Assembly (NCBI GenBank): GCA_021927905.1
Contig: BLLK01000045.1
Coordinates: 2,294,001 to 2,358,000 of the forward strand
Length of the DNA stretch: 64,000 nt
Origin: Chaetoceros tenuissimus
Lineage: Eukaryota > Bacillariophyta > Thalassiosirophyceae > Chaetocerotales > Chaetocerotaceae
Reading direction: 5' to 3'
Of this stretch, positions 47,340-58,786 are shown piece after piece. Position numbers and translations under genes: made by a program. Under the pieces are notes generated by a model that saw nothing but the letters and a program-made list of their open reading frames with translations, was not told where the DNA came from and did no database searches. How positions within the stretch are numbered: the first letter of the stretch is position 1; every line of letters begins with the position of its first letter.

Positions 47340-48089
47340 ATGAAGTCGAGCCATTTACAGAACATACTCCTTGCAACTGTGTGCTCATTGGCCTATGGCC
47401 AGTTCGAAGAATTTGGAAGCCAAAGGAACTGCCCTGCTTTCAAGTGTAATGAGGAAGAAACGCCTACCCCAAAAACAGCTTTGAGCTTCACATCCACAGG
47501 TTGCAACAATATCGGCGGCGGAGGTTTCTCTATGAGTGGAATGGGAATGAACAACCAAGATGAAGCTATTTTACCTTGTTGTGATCTATATCACTCTTGT
47601 GTTCAACTTTGTTCAATGACAAAAGCGTTCTGTGATAATAACTTTGAAAAGTGCATGGATAGTAAATGCCAATCAATCACAAACCCAGAGAAAAAGAAGA
47701 CATGTGAAACTTCGGTCCAAACTAAGAAATTGATGATGCAATTTTCTCAATGTAAAGATTTCAATGAAGGGCAGCGAAAAAATTGTCGTTGCGTAAAAAA
47801 TGATGTACTAGAACATGAAAGAGTAAAAATTGTAGAAAGTTTCTACAACAAATACAACCCGAGTGGAGTGAGCAAAGTTAAAGCTCTAGTCGAAAAATCA
47901 AACGATGGAAAGAAATTTGCTGGCCTAATCTACCAACTTTTAAAGAAATATCCAAAATCCATAAAACGAATCAAAGATCCTCAGCAGAAAATTTTAGATG
48001 ATATTATGAATGGTAAACTGAAAACAAATGATGACAAGGAAGAGGTTGCAAGCGGAGATGAGGATGCAGGAGAAAGAATTGAACTTTAG
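47340..48089 (+). CDS. Secreted group XII phospholipase A2-like protein, catalytic His not conserved
   Basis: Single exon, 249 aa. Signal peptide (NILLATVCSLAYG), then a Cys-rich domain of about 120 residues with spacing like animal PLA2G12: TGCNNIGGGG, PCCDLYHSCVQLC, AFCDNNFEKCMDSKC, KKTCETSV and KNCRC. The family catalytic site is CC-x-x-H-D-x-C; here the corresponding positions are Tyr84 and His85 (CCDLYHSC), so hydrolysis as in canonical enzymes is unlikely. A comparable loss exists in vertebrate PLA2G12B, which is non-catalytic. A Lys-rich helical tail of about 90 residues (YNKYNPSGVSKVKALVEK) and an acidic end are not part of the animal family. It is probably a secretory-pathway or secreted protein. 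Confidence 0.78.
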   Translation: MKSSHLQNILLATVCSLAYGQFEEFGSQRNCPAFKCNEEETPTPKTALSFTSTGCNNIGGGGFSMSGMGMNNQDEAILPCCDLYHSCVQLCSMTKAFCDNNFEKCMDSKCQSITNPEKKKTCETSVQTKKLMMQFSQCKDFNEGQRKNCRCVKNDVLEHERVKIVESFYNKYNPSGVSKVKALVEKSNDGKKFAGLIYQLLKKYPKSIKRIKDPQQKILDDIMNGKLKTNDDKEEVASGDEDAGERIEL

Positions 48090-48698
48090 GCTTTTGCAAA
48101 TTGATCGGTGATTGATTGCGTAGTGGTTGATTTTTATTTTAATATAAGTATTCTCAACGACTTCATATCAATGATACTTCAGACATGTGTAATCCATGCG
48201 GAAAATACTCCTATGTTTATCCAATTTGTCCCTATAGAGAAGCAGCTGCATGAAGATTTCAGCGGTTGTCATTAAGATATCTTTTATTTATTTGTATTGA
48301 CAATTAATTCACTATCTGGAAGAGGTGTGATTAAAAATAAAAGCGTTCTGGATTCTTCCCTCTACACTATGCACCATGACCTAGCTTTCGTACTTCACAA
48401 CATTTACAGAACTACCTTGGTTTTAAAATGATATGAATGAGTCTTACAATTCTAAAATGAAGTATAAATATATGCGATGCAAAATGTGGATTCAGTGTGA
48501 AGATTGCAGCACCAATATTGTTGAAATATAAATTATCAACTGATGAGCAATGGCAAATGAACGCGTTCTTCTTCCGCTCATAAGATAAATCCTCCAATCA
48601 CTGTAAGATGAGATAAAATATCTCTGATTGAAGTTTCTCTTTTGCGGGAAATATCACCTGGCATGGTGAGCACCAACCACACTTACCAACATTCTTCA
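48090..48698. other. Convergent intergenic region, 609 bp
   Basis: Holds the 3' ends of the PLA2-like and TRM7 genes. I see no gene or repeat; a third of this stretch is unusually far from any start or stop for this dense window. Confidence 0.4.
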
Positions 48699-49695
48699 TC
48701 ATGACTTTGCTTGTCTACTTTCTTTCGCTTTGGCTTGGGCTGATTCATATGGAGGTTTAATTGGTTTTGCAAGCGGTTCCACATGTGCTTCATCCAAAGG
48801 ATAACTTTTATCTGCATCTAGAAAGTCGACACCTTCAGGGACCTTATATCCAGTCAAATCACCACAAGCAAGAAAAGGGACTATTGACGGTATTATATCA
48901 TCTTCATCAGTCTCCCGGAAACTTCCTACGCCAGATAACTTTGAATCAAAACCTCCTTCTAGAGGCAAATTAGAAAACTTTGAATCAAATCCTTGGCAAA
49001 CTACAAAAGCTTCAATCGAACTGTTTCTTGACGACGACGGTTTCGCCACCGATACTTTTTTGAACATGAGCCGTAATTGGGTATACAGTAGACCAACATC
49101 TCTGCCTCTGAATATTTTTGCAACAAATGAGCCACCTTCACATAATACATGCGTGGTAATATTTATCGCACTAAGAAGTAGTTGACCCTGCACATACTCA
49201 TCAATGTCGTGTAGACCAGTGACCTAAAAAGGAATAGAGCCATTATTATAAATCGCCATATCAGATCTCCAACATAAAAAAGAAACTTACATCAGGAGCA
49301 CCATCACAAATGACCAACTCAGCCTTTTCACCCTTGAAATGTTTTATAATTGATTCTGCAGTGGTGACAGATGTGATATCTCCCTGGATACATTCTACTC
49401 CAGGCCCCAACGAAGCCATCATTTGGAGATCAACTGCAACAATGCAGGGTCCATCTTCTTCATTATATTCTTCTGTTATGAGTTTGTCACTTAATACTTG
49501 CGACCAACTTCCTGGTGCTGCGCATAAATCCACGGCCCTTCTCACGCGCAATCCACTTTCATTTTTGTCAGAAGCATTGAAAAGGTTGAATTCTGCATCT
49601 ATCTGAAGTAATTTATAGGCGCTACGAGCGCGATACCCACTTTCTTTCGCCCTTCGATAGAAAACATCCCTCTTGTCTTTAGATAATCTACCCAT
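48699..49695 (-). CDS. TRM7: tRNA 2'-O-ribose methyltransferase TRM7/FTSJ1
   Basis: Methylates the ribose of positions 32 and 34 in the anticodon loop of certain tRNAs. Exons are 49291-49695 and 48699-49223 (intron 67 bp, phase 0), giving 309 aa. The start [18 protein letters not shown] matches the eukaryotic family start MGRTSKDKRDIYYRLAKE. Rossmann and catalytic K-D-K-E residues appear in [13 protein letters not shown] (Lys), [27 protein letters not shown] (Asp), [11 protein letters not shown] (Lys) and [12 protein letters not shown] (Glu). The C-terminal region ([16 protein letters not shown]) also follows the family. A short Lys/Ala tail ends it. The alternative, mitochondrial MRM2 or nucleolar SPB1, fits less well in length and start. 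Confidence 0.94.
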
Positions 49696-50057
49696 CTCGT
49701 TTTTTTATCGATTTCGTACTCTATGTACAAAGAAGGAAGGGCAACTTTTGAATGATCAGTTTTATTTACGTACAAAAAGGAGGAAGATAAAAATGTGTGG
49801 ATACTGAATGACGTGCCATATATTTTCCCTATCAAGCTAGAGAGACAGGAGGGCTTCGAGTAGTAGTACGTAATAAAATAAGTTGAAGTATGACCTTTTT
49901 AGTACTTTTGGTCTGCGTTTGAATAAAGCGAAATGAATAAATACAAGAGTTTTTGCTTTTTCAAAAAGATATTTTTGAAATGCAGTATTCTCTATTTTTC
50001 TGATAAAAAGCTTTATTAACAGCACAAATATGTACCATTTATTCTGGATGACTTTGC
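49696..50057. other. Intergenic region, 362 bp
   Basis: Upstream of TRM7 and downstream of MoaE, both on minus. AT-rich, no gene seen. Confidence 0.4.
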
Positions 50058-50558
50058 TCATCTCTCAACTTTCACCATAACTCTCCTTTGTTTTCCTTCG
50101 TGCCATTCAACATTTTCTTTCCACACGCTCTCACCATCACCGTCTTCATATATTTCTCTTTTCCATATTGGAATCCTTGCTTTCAACTCATCAATTAAAA
50201 ATTCTACACAATGCATCGCTTCTCGTCTATGTGGAGAGCTTGCACATATTATTACACTTGCAGCTTCTACAGGACAGTCACCTAAAATATGCACAATTGC
50301 TATCCTCTTGATGCTGGCAAATTTTTCGTTCGCTTCAACACACAGCTTTTTTAACTCTTTCTCAGCCATTGGAACGTATCCTTCATAACTTAACATGATG
50401 ACTTTCTTGTTTTGAAAATTATCTCTTGTAATTCCAACAAATGACGATATCGCACCACATGAAGGATCAGATACAAATGTGTTGCATTCTTCTAGTGACG
50501 GTATGTCATCAGATACTCTGATTAGGTATTTATCCTGAACTACGCTCATTAGGCTCAT
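50058..50558 (-). CDS. MOCS2B: Molybdopterin synthase catalytic (large) subunit, MoaE/MOCS2B
   Basis: Inserts sulfur into precursor Z together with the small subunit MoaD to make molybdopterin, the cofactor for nitrate reductase, sulfite oxidase and xanthine oxidase. Single exon, 166 aa. Blocks: GAISSFVGITRDNFQNKKV, LSYEGYVPMAEKEL, KRIAIVHILGDCPV, ASVIICASSPHRREAM (animal SSAHR) and the catalytic Lys in KARIPIWKREIYED. A second in-frame Met lies three codons downstream of the chosen one. No targeting signal is evident, so the protein is probably cytosolic, as in other eukaryotes. Diatoms need this pathway for nitrate assimilation. Confidence 0.94.
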   Translation of the reverse strand: MSLMSVVQDKYLIRVSDDIPSLEECNTFVSDPSCGAISSFVGITRDNFQNKKVIMLSYEGYVPMAEKELKKLCVEANEKFASIKRIAIVHILGDCPVEAASVIICASSPHRREAMHCVEFLIDELKARIPIWKREIYEDGDGESVWKENVEWHEGKQRRVMVKVER

Positions 50559-51020
50559 TTGTTCTTCCTTTACGATTAGAGTAAAACAGATTCAATAAAT
50601 AAATATCCAGAGGCTTTTTAAATTTGATAGAATACCTTTGATGGGAAAAGGGACAAAAACAGTATTTGTGTTGGCTTGTGTTGTTCAATTAGAAAATTAG
50701 AAATACATTGAACATGTCTGTAGTAATGATGATGGAAACTTCTTTTAAAGTTATTGGATCGGCAGCAGTAAAGTCTGCAAAAGAAGAGAAGAGAAAAAGG
50801 AAGGAACAACTACAAACGGAAGAAAGTCATTTTAAAAAGGGCCACTTTACGTATGTATATGCAGTATTCGGAAAAATGTTTACGTCAAAGAGGTAATTTT
50901 GTACTGTAGTCATCGTGTAACTATTGATCACACAATGAAAACAACATCGAAGCACAACCCACCATATTCAATTGATGTTTCATACATGTTCATTACAGCT
51001 GCTTGTTAAGAAACAAAAGG
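50559..51020. other. Divergent promoter region, possible 5' exon of the next gene
   Basis: An open frame from the ATG at 50714 encodes a Lys/Glu-rich segment and could be spliced to the next exon at 50999 (TTCATTACAG acceptor) from either a GTATGT donor at 50851 or a GTAATT donor at 50893; both keep the frame. I cannot decide whether this is coding. Confidence 0.35.
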
Positions 51021-52430
51021 ATGCCTAGATCTAGTAAAAGGAAAGAGAAGAAGAAAAAGAAACAAACAACGGAGGAAAAATCGGAGAAAAAAAGACAGGG
51101 CCTTGTAGTTCGATACACCTTTTCTGGTTTCGCAGTGGCTGTCGTACTAAATAATCTCTTTTCAAATGAGTCTTCAGCTACGAAGATGAGTCAAGAAAGT
51201 GTTACAAATATTGGCTTTGCTTCGATACCAAGATTTTATGGTGACATGATATCCCCGACGAAACATCATGTTGCTTCGCAGTGGAGTTGCAACTGGTTCC
51301 CAAACGATCATATTCATTGTGATGAACTATTCCTACAGAGGATTCCAGCACCCTTGACAAATCAAGAAAGTATATTAATAAATGGAAATATACAACAGCA
51401 AGTTGATAGTCAAAGGTGAGTTGCCTACGAAAATGGATCTATTTTGAATACTGTCTGCTTGTCTTTGTTTACATTCTTTAATAAAAACCGGAACTAATTT
51501 TTACGAGCTACGACCGATAGATGGCTTTTCTTTGGTGATAGCACAATGAAGAGACTATTCGATAGATCCGCTCTCAAACAAGCTCTAGTTCAAGACCCAT
51601 TTCAACAATATCAATCAAAATGCCTTGGTGATAACATTTGTGAGGAGCGTTTAGCTGATAGATGTGAACTAAATAGTGTCTTTGGTTTACCATACCCTGA
51701 AAAATGGATCGCACCAGATCCATACAGTTTTGAAGGACCAAAAAAGTTTGGATTAACTAATCATTTTTGTTCAGATTGCTCGGGTTGGTGAGTCAATCTG
51801 GACTGTTTATTTTTTATATAGAATTTTTGAACTGCTAACAACATTGATAGTCAATCAAATTATTTATCATGCAAATACAACTTTGATCCACGGAGCGGTA
51901 CCAAGACTCAATGCTCTAATAGCAAACGACGCTATGGAGGTTACATGACAATGGAATTTGCAAGGGATAGAGAGATTCAAACGCCAATTTTCCAAACTAC
52001 GCAAGAGAACATAGCACATTATCTCAAACATGAGTTCAATTCAATTGATCTCGTTCGCCAATGGGGTAAACCAATTTGCGTCGTAGGGACAGGCAATCAC
52101 GATGTACTATTGGATGGGATAACCACTAAAGATTTCACTTCAAATGTGCATTTCTTACTGCATAATTTGAAACATGTATGCAGCCATATGGTTTGGCTGG
52201 GTAATACTTGTAATGGAAGAGAAAGTAAATTTCCACAGACAATGAAACAAATGAAAGTTTGGGACAGTGCTGTAAAAGAAATGATCGAAGCTGAACCAGA
52301 TTTAATGGCCATGATGACGTTTGTGGAAGTGTTTGATGCAAGTTTAACATTTTCTCACAGCGATTTCATCCATATGTCAAATACTTGGTACGAAGAGCTT
52401 GGTAAATTCTTCTTAAACTTTATCATATAG
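51021..52430 (+). CDS. PC-esterase/TBL-like type II membrane protein
   Basis: Exons are 51021-51415, 51521-51787 and 51851-52430 (introns 105 and 63 bp), giving 413 aa. A strongly basic N-terminus (SSKRKEKKKKK) precedes one membrane span (YTFSGFAVAVVLNNLF), giving type II topology in ER or Golgi. The lumenal domain has SCNWFPNDHIHC, WLFFGDSTMKRLF (GDS motif, Ser139) and near the end HSDFIHMSNTWYEEL (D-x-x-H motif, Asp392 and His395). This GDS plus DxxH pairing is typical of the PC-esterase family (plant TBL and animal CASD1), which acetylates polysaccharides or sialic acid; the substrate here is unknown. Many Cys residues in the middle part suggest disulfides. A 5' coding exon starting at 50714 is possible. 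Confidence 0.75.
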
Positions 52431-52453
52431 AAAATACGTACAAGCTAGTCAAA

Positions 52454-53347
52454 TTATGTATAAATTGGAGTTGCCAAATATAATTGCACACTTCCAAAGT
52501 TAAGCTGAATAACATCATCTACTCGAAAGGTACCCGTGTTTTTGTCACCGCACTGTAATGTTTCCATCAAGTTTGCAAATTCCTTTGGTGACGGAAAGTC
52601 TGCAATGGAATTCTGTAGATGCATGTATTCTCTTGGTGCCCCACTTAGCAATGCACCAAATACTGGAACAACATGTCTAATGAATAACCTAGCTCCCATC
52701 CCCATGATTCCAAAGTCGTCTCCAGGTTCAGAAAATTCTAATATTCCAAATTTGGCGCCTTTCACATCACCTTCCTCCTTCTTTAACACTCTATGTATTT
52801 CACACAAAGCTTGCTGTTTTTCCGGAACATTACGAATACCAAAAGACATTGTCGCTGCATGGAAGAAATCACTTTCTAAATCTTTTAGATTCCTTGCATC
52901 ACCAAGGTCGAGCGTGATTTTATCTGTAAGATTTTCCTTTTTTACTTTTTCTCTGCCAACAGAAATCATATTGGCAGAAGGGTCTACTCCAAGAATATCA
53001 ATATTCTGAAATTTTGAAATATGCTCAGAGTTTTTTTGATTATATTCTTTTGCCATGAGAATTGCAACATCAGCTGTTCCTGTAGCAAGATCTAAAACTC
53101 TCACTGGTTCAGTTCCAAGGAATAAATTGCCATCCGATGTTACTTCTTTCACCATAACTTTTCTCCAACCAATGTCAAGATTCAAAGCCAGCGCTCTGTT
53201 AATAAAGTCATATCGACTAGCTATAAGATCAAACATTGTGCCTTTCCCATGATCAGCAGGAGGCTTTTGGAATATGATGTTCAGTATGAACGATGCAAGA
53301 ACTGGAACCAAAAAGACAGTTGTAAATATGCTCAACGTAGACACCAT
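52454..53347 (-). CDS. UbiE/COQ5/MenG-type quinone methyltransferase
   Basis: C-methylates the ring of ubiquinone (COQ5), menaquinone or phylloquinone precursors. Single exon, 297 aa. Family blocks: MFDLIASRYDFINRALALN (UbiE VFDSIASRYDLMN), VRVLDLATGTADVAIL (SAM motif I), DILGVDPSANMI, ITLDLGDARNL, TMSFGIRNVPEKQQALCEIHRVLK, ILEFSEPGD and YMHLQNSIADFPSP (UbiE YLPESI-x-x-FP). The N-terminus is a hydrophobic segment (LSIFTTVFLVPVLASFILNI) rather than a clear mitochondrial presequence, so the organelle is uncertain and with it the choice between COQ5 and the plastid phylloquinone enzyme. It is tail-to-tail with the PC-esterase gene, 23 bp apart. Confidence 0.88.
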   Translation of the reverse strand: MVSTLSIFTTVFLVPVLASFILNIIFQKPPADHGKGTMFDLIASRYDFINRALALNLDIGWRKVMVKEVTSDGNLFLGTEPVRVLDLATGTADVAILMAKEYNQKNSEHISKFQNIDILGVDPSANMISVGREKVKKENLTDKITLDLGDARNLKDLESDFFHAATMSFGIRNVPEKQQALCEIHRVLKKEEGDVKGAKFGILEFSEPGDDFGIMGMGARLFIRHVVPVFGALLSGAPREYMHLQNSIADFPSPKEFANLMETLQCGDKNTGTFRVDDVIQLNFGSVQLYLATPIYT

Positions 53348-53751
53348 TTTGACGTTTACAAATGAGAAATCCGGAAATTAAATGGTTTAAATGCCTCACA
53401 CAACAATTTGGTTCACAAATATATATGTCACTACTTCTTTCCCTAAACAGGTGTAGTGATGATGGAAGTATCAATACAGTAGTCTACTTCAATGAATAAA
53501 AAGGAGGATGTGAAGAAAACGTGATGATGTGGAACAACACACAACACACTTTGAAAATGGGACTAAAAATAAAGATGATAGGGATGGATAGAAAAGAGTA
53601 AGAGCTCTTTCACATCCACTCGTTCATATATATCAAAGATCAATCTCTCTCATTTTTTCGAAAATCACTTTTGATGTAAGCTTAATTTTACTTCGATCTC
53701 AGTGAACAAGCAACTTTTACAAGACAATTTACATTTCAAGGATTATATCAA
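53348..53751. other. Divergent promoter region, 404 bp
   Basis: Lies between the UbiE-type and RRP9 genes. No gene, TATA box or repeat that I could support. Confidence 0.4.
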
Positions 53752-55391
53752 ATGTTGAGTGGCACGAGGAGAAGAAGATCTACTGGTTCTTCGAAATCAT
53801 CAAAAGGTGGCGCCGATGATCGGCTATCCACTGAAAATCTTGACCTTTCAGAGAATTATGGCGCTGATGACATCATCGAATCCGAAGAAGAAATGGAGAG
53901 CGATTCTGATGTCGATTTGTCTGATGATGAGAAGGAAACTGTAGATGCCAAAAGAATTAGATTGGCTAGGGAATATTTGAACAAAATGGAGCAGGCAGAA
54001 TCTGATGCAGATTCAAGTTCTGACGAAGAAGATGATGATGTAATAGACGAAGAAGAGCGCATCTCCAGAAGACTAGAACGTCGCCGACTAAAGCAACAGG
54101 GAATTTATGAACGGTTGGTTGCATCAAGCGTTCAAAATGGTGTAACTCTATCATGGCAAGAATGTGGTTCAGATATATCTTCAACAGACTGTCGTGGGCA
54201 GGCGAAAGCATGGGTTGAAAGTGGAAGAGTGAAACTATGCAGAGGTCATGACCTTACACCAACATGTGTCGCTTTACATAAACCAAGTGGGTCATTTGCT
54301 TTTTCTGCGTCAAAGGATAATAAAGTTCTAATGTGGGATATAGATAACGAGAAAAAGATGCAAACTATCATCCCAAAATGGAATCCGAATACATGTGACT
54401 ACACTCGAAATAGCGGCGAAGTCTTAGCAATGGCAGTCAGCGATGATGGAAAATATCTTGCTACTGGTGGTAGGGATGCTACTGTAAAAATTTATGATGT
54501 GAGACTGAAGAGTAAGTCTGGAAAAGCCGCTATAGCAACAAATGCTTCAGATAATTCGGAAATAAGAGGTTTAGTGACAACCTTTGAAGGGCATAAAGGG
54601 CCCGTGACAGCACTAACTTTTAGGTCACAAACAATGCAACTCTTTTCTGGTTCAACTGATCGGTGTATTAGACATTATAATCTTGATGAGATGGCATACA
54701 TCGAAACTCTTTACGGGCATCAATCCGGAATCACGGGCATTTCTTGCCATGGTATTCGACACGAAATGCCATACAGCGTCGCAAGAGATAGAACTGCAAG
54801 AGCATGGAAATTAGCCGAAGAAACCCACATGATCTATCGCGGAGGGTCGAAAATTTCTAATGCAGATTGTATCACAGCTATCAAGGACGATTATTTCCTG
54901 ACAGGTCACGACGACGGCGTACTCAGTTTTTGGCTAAAAGACAAAAAACGAGCTATTGCAACCATTCCAGAATCACATGGAAAGGCTGGGAACATTCCTA
55001 GAGGAGTAGCATGTTGTGATAGCTTAGGTGGTAGTGACTTTGCTGCAACTGGTTCGAATGATGGATATATTAGACTTTGGGAGGTGAGTTGTCCCCAAAT
55101 TTTTGTGCAATTTCTTCTTCAACGTAACTAATGTTTCTTTCTATGAAGGTGTCCACTGGTGATAAAGCAAGTGACCGAAGTATAGAAGAAATAGCAAAAG
55201 TTCCAGTTTTTGGATTTGTCAATGACATCGCTATTGGACCAAAAGCAAAGTTTTGTGTTGCCGCTGTCGGTCAAGAACCCAGACTTGGTCGTTGGGAACG
55301 AGTCAGTGGATCTAAAAATAGATTTACTATAGTAAAGTTATGGTCTGATAGTGATATTGATGACCAGAGCGATTCTGATGTTTCAGAATAA
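53752..55391 (+). CDS. RRP9: U3 snoRNP protein RRP9 (U3-55K)
   Basis: WD40 protein that binds the U3 snoRNA box B/C motif and takes part in 18S rRNA processing. Exons are 53752-55083 and 55149-55391 (intron 65 bp, phase 0), giving 524 aa. The first 110 residues are basic then acidic (SDEEDDDVIDEEERISRRL), a nucleolar pattern. The linker RRLKQQGIYERLVA and the opening CRGHDLTPTCVALH match the family. WD blades read AFSASKDNKVLMWDID, LATGGRDATVKIYDVR, LFSGSTDRCIRHYNLD, YSVARDRTARAWKLAEE, FLTGHDDGVLSFWLKD and AATGSNDGYIRLWEVSTGD (rebuilt across the intron), followed by the late GFVNDIAIGPKAKFCVAAVG. The order and the ARDRTARAWKL blade distinguish it from other WD40 proteins. Confidence 0.92.
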
Positions 55392-55474
55392 TAAGAGAAC
55401 CGTGAATACGAACATGCTAAATTGTATCTAATATACTTATTCTACGATTACATTCTTTTTGTTTTTTCCTAATT

Positions 55475-58291
55475 TCAAGGCTTCTGCTTATTCTTCTTAC
55501 GATATTCCTTCTGTTTCCACACACGCCTTTGATTCTTTACATTCATCGTCCAAGCTCTTGGTAAATCCTCCATTCTAATCTTAGTCCCAGAAATTCTGAT
55601 TTTGCCTAAATAGTGAGTATAAATTTCTGGGGCAGCCAACTTGAGTTCTTTCAACACAATCTCTCCTACTTGTCCATCTTTACAACACTGCAAGAAGACT
55701 GGTTCTACCACGTAGCGCCTCTTCATTTTATCACTAATTGGAATCAAATTATTTGCTGCTTTCAGGAACATTCCATATGTCACATGGTTCGGATTTCCAT
55801 AGGGACTAACTTGAAGTTCTTCCAATGTGAAGATAGCTGTATCCATTGCCTTTCTTTTCGCATTTTGCCCCCCGATCTTTGAAAAAGCACAGGAATTTAA
55901 CACTGTAGTATATGTGAATTCATTTGGACGAGCACCTTTGTTTTGTCCTGCACGATATAATTTATCCATTTTTCTCAGCAGCCTCAAAGCTTTCTGTGCT
56001 TTATCTTCCTTTTCACTTTTTGAAATTGCAGAGATAACTGTATTGTAGGCAAATGCATCTGGCATGATCTCGATATTTTTTGATTCATACTCTTCCCACA
56101 TATGATTCAGCAATGCCAATGCTTTAGAATACGCACATTTGGTATTACTTTTCGCCCACGACAGTATCACACTATTGTAAGTATGCGTAGTCGGTTTCAC
56201 CGAAAGATCTCCACTTTTATACAGCATTGTCATTTTTTGGAGTAATGCTTCTGCTTTCCTTGCTCCTAAAACGCTTTGAGATTTCGCCCAACAATCAATG
56301 CATGAATTATATGTAACTATATCCACAAAGGTTAGAATTAAGGAACAATGTTGAAAAATGAATAACTTGAAAGCTCTTACCTGTATTTGGTTTCAAATTA
56401 GTCTCGCCATTCTTAGCCCTCTGTTCTAATTGATCAAGAATCCTCTCAGCACGGAAACCGGCATCCTCAGCTCCACTATTAGCCCTATTGATTTGAATGA
56501 AATAATCGAATAAGTGAATCGATATTCTAAACAAAATCACATTGAAACAAAGAATTGCAATACAACTCACCATGCATGTATACAAGCGGAATATCCAAAA
56601 ACGTCAGTCTTCAGCCTTGAATTCCCATTTTTATACTCTCTCTCCATGTATTTCAGTAGTTCTTCACTTCGAGCTGCAGCAGATTTCAGACGGCTTCTAG
56701 ACAAAGCAAATATGACATTGTTAAAAGAGAAAGAATCTGCATGGATATTTCTTCCACTTTTTTGGGCTTCCAAAAGCTTTTGCAAAATAATGTATGCTCG
56801 ATAGCTATCTCCATTCCTCAGTTTACTGTAACCCTCTACGACTGTGTTGTACGAAAATAAATTAGGCTGGAGACTTTTGTCGGGATTCTTCTCCATTTTC
56901 TCTAATACTCTTTCTGCATCAAGTAGAGCCTTTGGAGATCCTGATTTTGCCATTGTGTGTAGAGCAGTGTTGTAACTAATCCTATCAATTTTGACTGCTT
57001 GATCATCATGCAACTGTTCATTCTCAATCTTCTCCAACAATTCCAAAGCCTTCTTAGGTGCATCTTTCTCACCACTTCTTGACAACGTTTTCAGACACGC
57101 GTTATAGGTCACTATGTTGGGATTTACTCCATTCTCAATCATATCAGAAATGATCTGATTAGCTCTTTTTGCTCCATAACCTCTACGATTCGCATTAGAC
57201 CATGCTGTAACAAGAGAAGTGTATGTGACCACGTCAGGTTTTAAGCGCTCATCTAAAGTCCTCCTATATACTTCCTCTAATTCGTGAAAAATTCTCTCAG
57301 CATTGTCTACTGCACCGCCACGTCTTCCCTGATTCGTGTATGCATTAATTACCATATTGTAACAAAATAAATTTGGCTCCATACCCTTTTCTTGCAGTTT
57401 TCTCAGCATCTCCTCGGCTTTAGATCCCGCAGATTTTGCCCCACTTTTAGCATACGCATCCATTACCATGGTGTAAGCAAGTACAGACGGCACGGCTTTT
57501 GCGTTTTTCCCAGACTCATACAACTCTTCCATCCATTCAAGAGTCTCTTGTGCTCTTTGTGCCGCTAATGGAGCTTGAGGATTACTATTGAGACTACTCG
57601 TCTTGGTAAAAGCTTTGAGAACATAGAGAAATGTATTTGAATCTGGTCTAATGCTCTCATCATTGCTTGACTCATACTCTAATTGCAATTGTTGAAGAAT
57701 CTCTAGACAACGCTGTGATATAGTCATACAGAGGTTTCTTGAATGAGTACTATCTTTTTCGTAAACACCATCTTTCCGCGTTCCTAAATTCGAGATTGAC
57801 AAGTACCAAGCTTGTAGAATCACATTGTACATCTGTGTTGAGATTTGAACATCTGTGTTTCCAGCTTTTTGTTCCTCTATTATTCTCTTACTTATAGCTT
57901 CAATCAATAACGGAACTTGAGTGGGGTCCTTATCATCATCATTACTTTTGAGCCATTTGGACCATGCAAACAACATGGAATTTAATTCATGCCATTTCCC
58001 TTTGGTCAGAGAACCTATAGTAAATTCTTCTTCATCAAGAAGGCGCGCAGTTGCGAGTTCAAGATATCGGAACCTTTCCACACCATTTTGATCTAATGTT
58101 GGTATTTTTAAAGAATTGTCAGGAATAATGGTTTCCTTGATATACTTCATTTCTTCACCAAATTTGGTTTCTTGGTATTTCAACCTTGTATTCGAGAAAT
58201 GTGACCTGACTGGTTTCGAACAGTGAAAAGCAGCGCACTTCCGACTCACTGCAGAATAATAAAACAACGTCAGCCATATAGTAAATTTCAT
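55475..58291 (-). CDS. Plastid-type PPR protein
   Basis: Pentatricopeptide-repeat protein, which binds organellar RNA in a sequence-specific way. Exons are 56571-58291, 56381-56484 and 55475-56316 (introns 86 and 64 bp), giving 888 aa. The N-terminus (WLTLFYYSAVSRKCAAFHC) looks like a signal peptide with an AAF-type cleavage site, so a plastid location is likely. About twelve repeats are visible, e.g. VLAYTMVMDAYAKSGAKS, NLFCYNMVINAYTNQGRRG, DVVTYTSLVTAWSNANRRG, NIVTYNACLKTLSRSGEK, RISYNTALHTMAKSG, LFSYNTVVEGYSKLRNG and, after splicing, NTVTYNSCIDCWAKS. No DYW, E or SMR domain is present. The C-terminal 60 residues are Lys/Arg-rich. Ordinary ORF calls split this gene into unlinked parts because the middle exon has only 104 bp. 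Confidence 0.9.
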
Positions 58292-58786
58292 TAGAGGCTG
58301 TATGTAGAGAAGATTTCTATTGCTGAAACTAGTCTGAAGCTATTAGTTTCCATTAATTTCAATACATCAATTGAAAAATTCTGATGACGCTATTCTCAAC
58401 CCTTCTAATCCAGGTTGTCCAGCTGCTGATTGTGTCTCATCTGCTTTCTTCGATGTTGAAGATCTACTGACCAATTTAGCTTTTGACACTTTGGGATCTT
58501 TTGGAAAAGATTTCGTTCAACAGCAGCAGGATCAAAACCTCTGAAGGAATTCTTACTTTATCTGGGGTAGGTACGTAGTATATTGATTATTGATGAAAAC
58601 AACTTTATAGTGGTAGTTACAATCAAAAGTAGAACTATGATCAGAAGCGATAAGAATGATCTTTCCCTATTTTCTACAATGCAAGCAAAATGCATGAACT
58701 CAACACAGACAGCTAAAACAAAATTTGTGGAAACCATGTCGATAATTTCAAGAACTTTGTACTTTTTCATTGTCTCCGTTTCTATT
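58292..58786. other. Intergenic region, 495 bp
   Basis: Upstream of the PPR gene and downstream of the signal peptidase gene, both on minus. Contains GTAGGTACGTAG at about 58566. No gene is recognised; overlapping stop-free runs on both strands have no family resemblance. Confidence 0.4.

Noticed and set aside
50714-50892. Lys-rich open frame as a separate small gene
   Set aside because: It joins in frame to the next exon through plausible splice sites, so if real it is a 5' exon of the PC-esterase gene; support is too weak to call either way.
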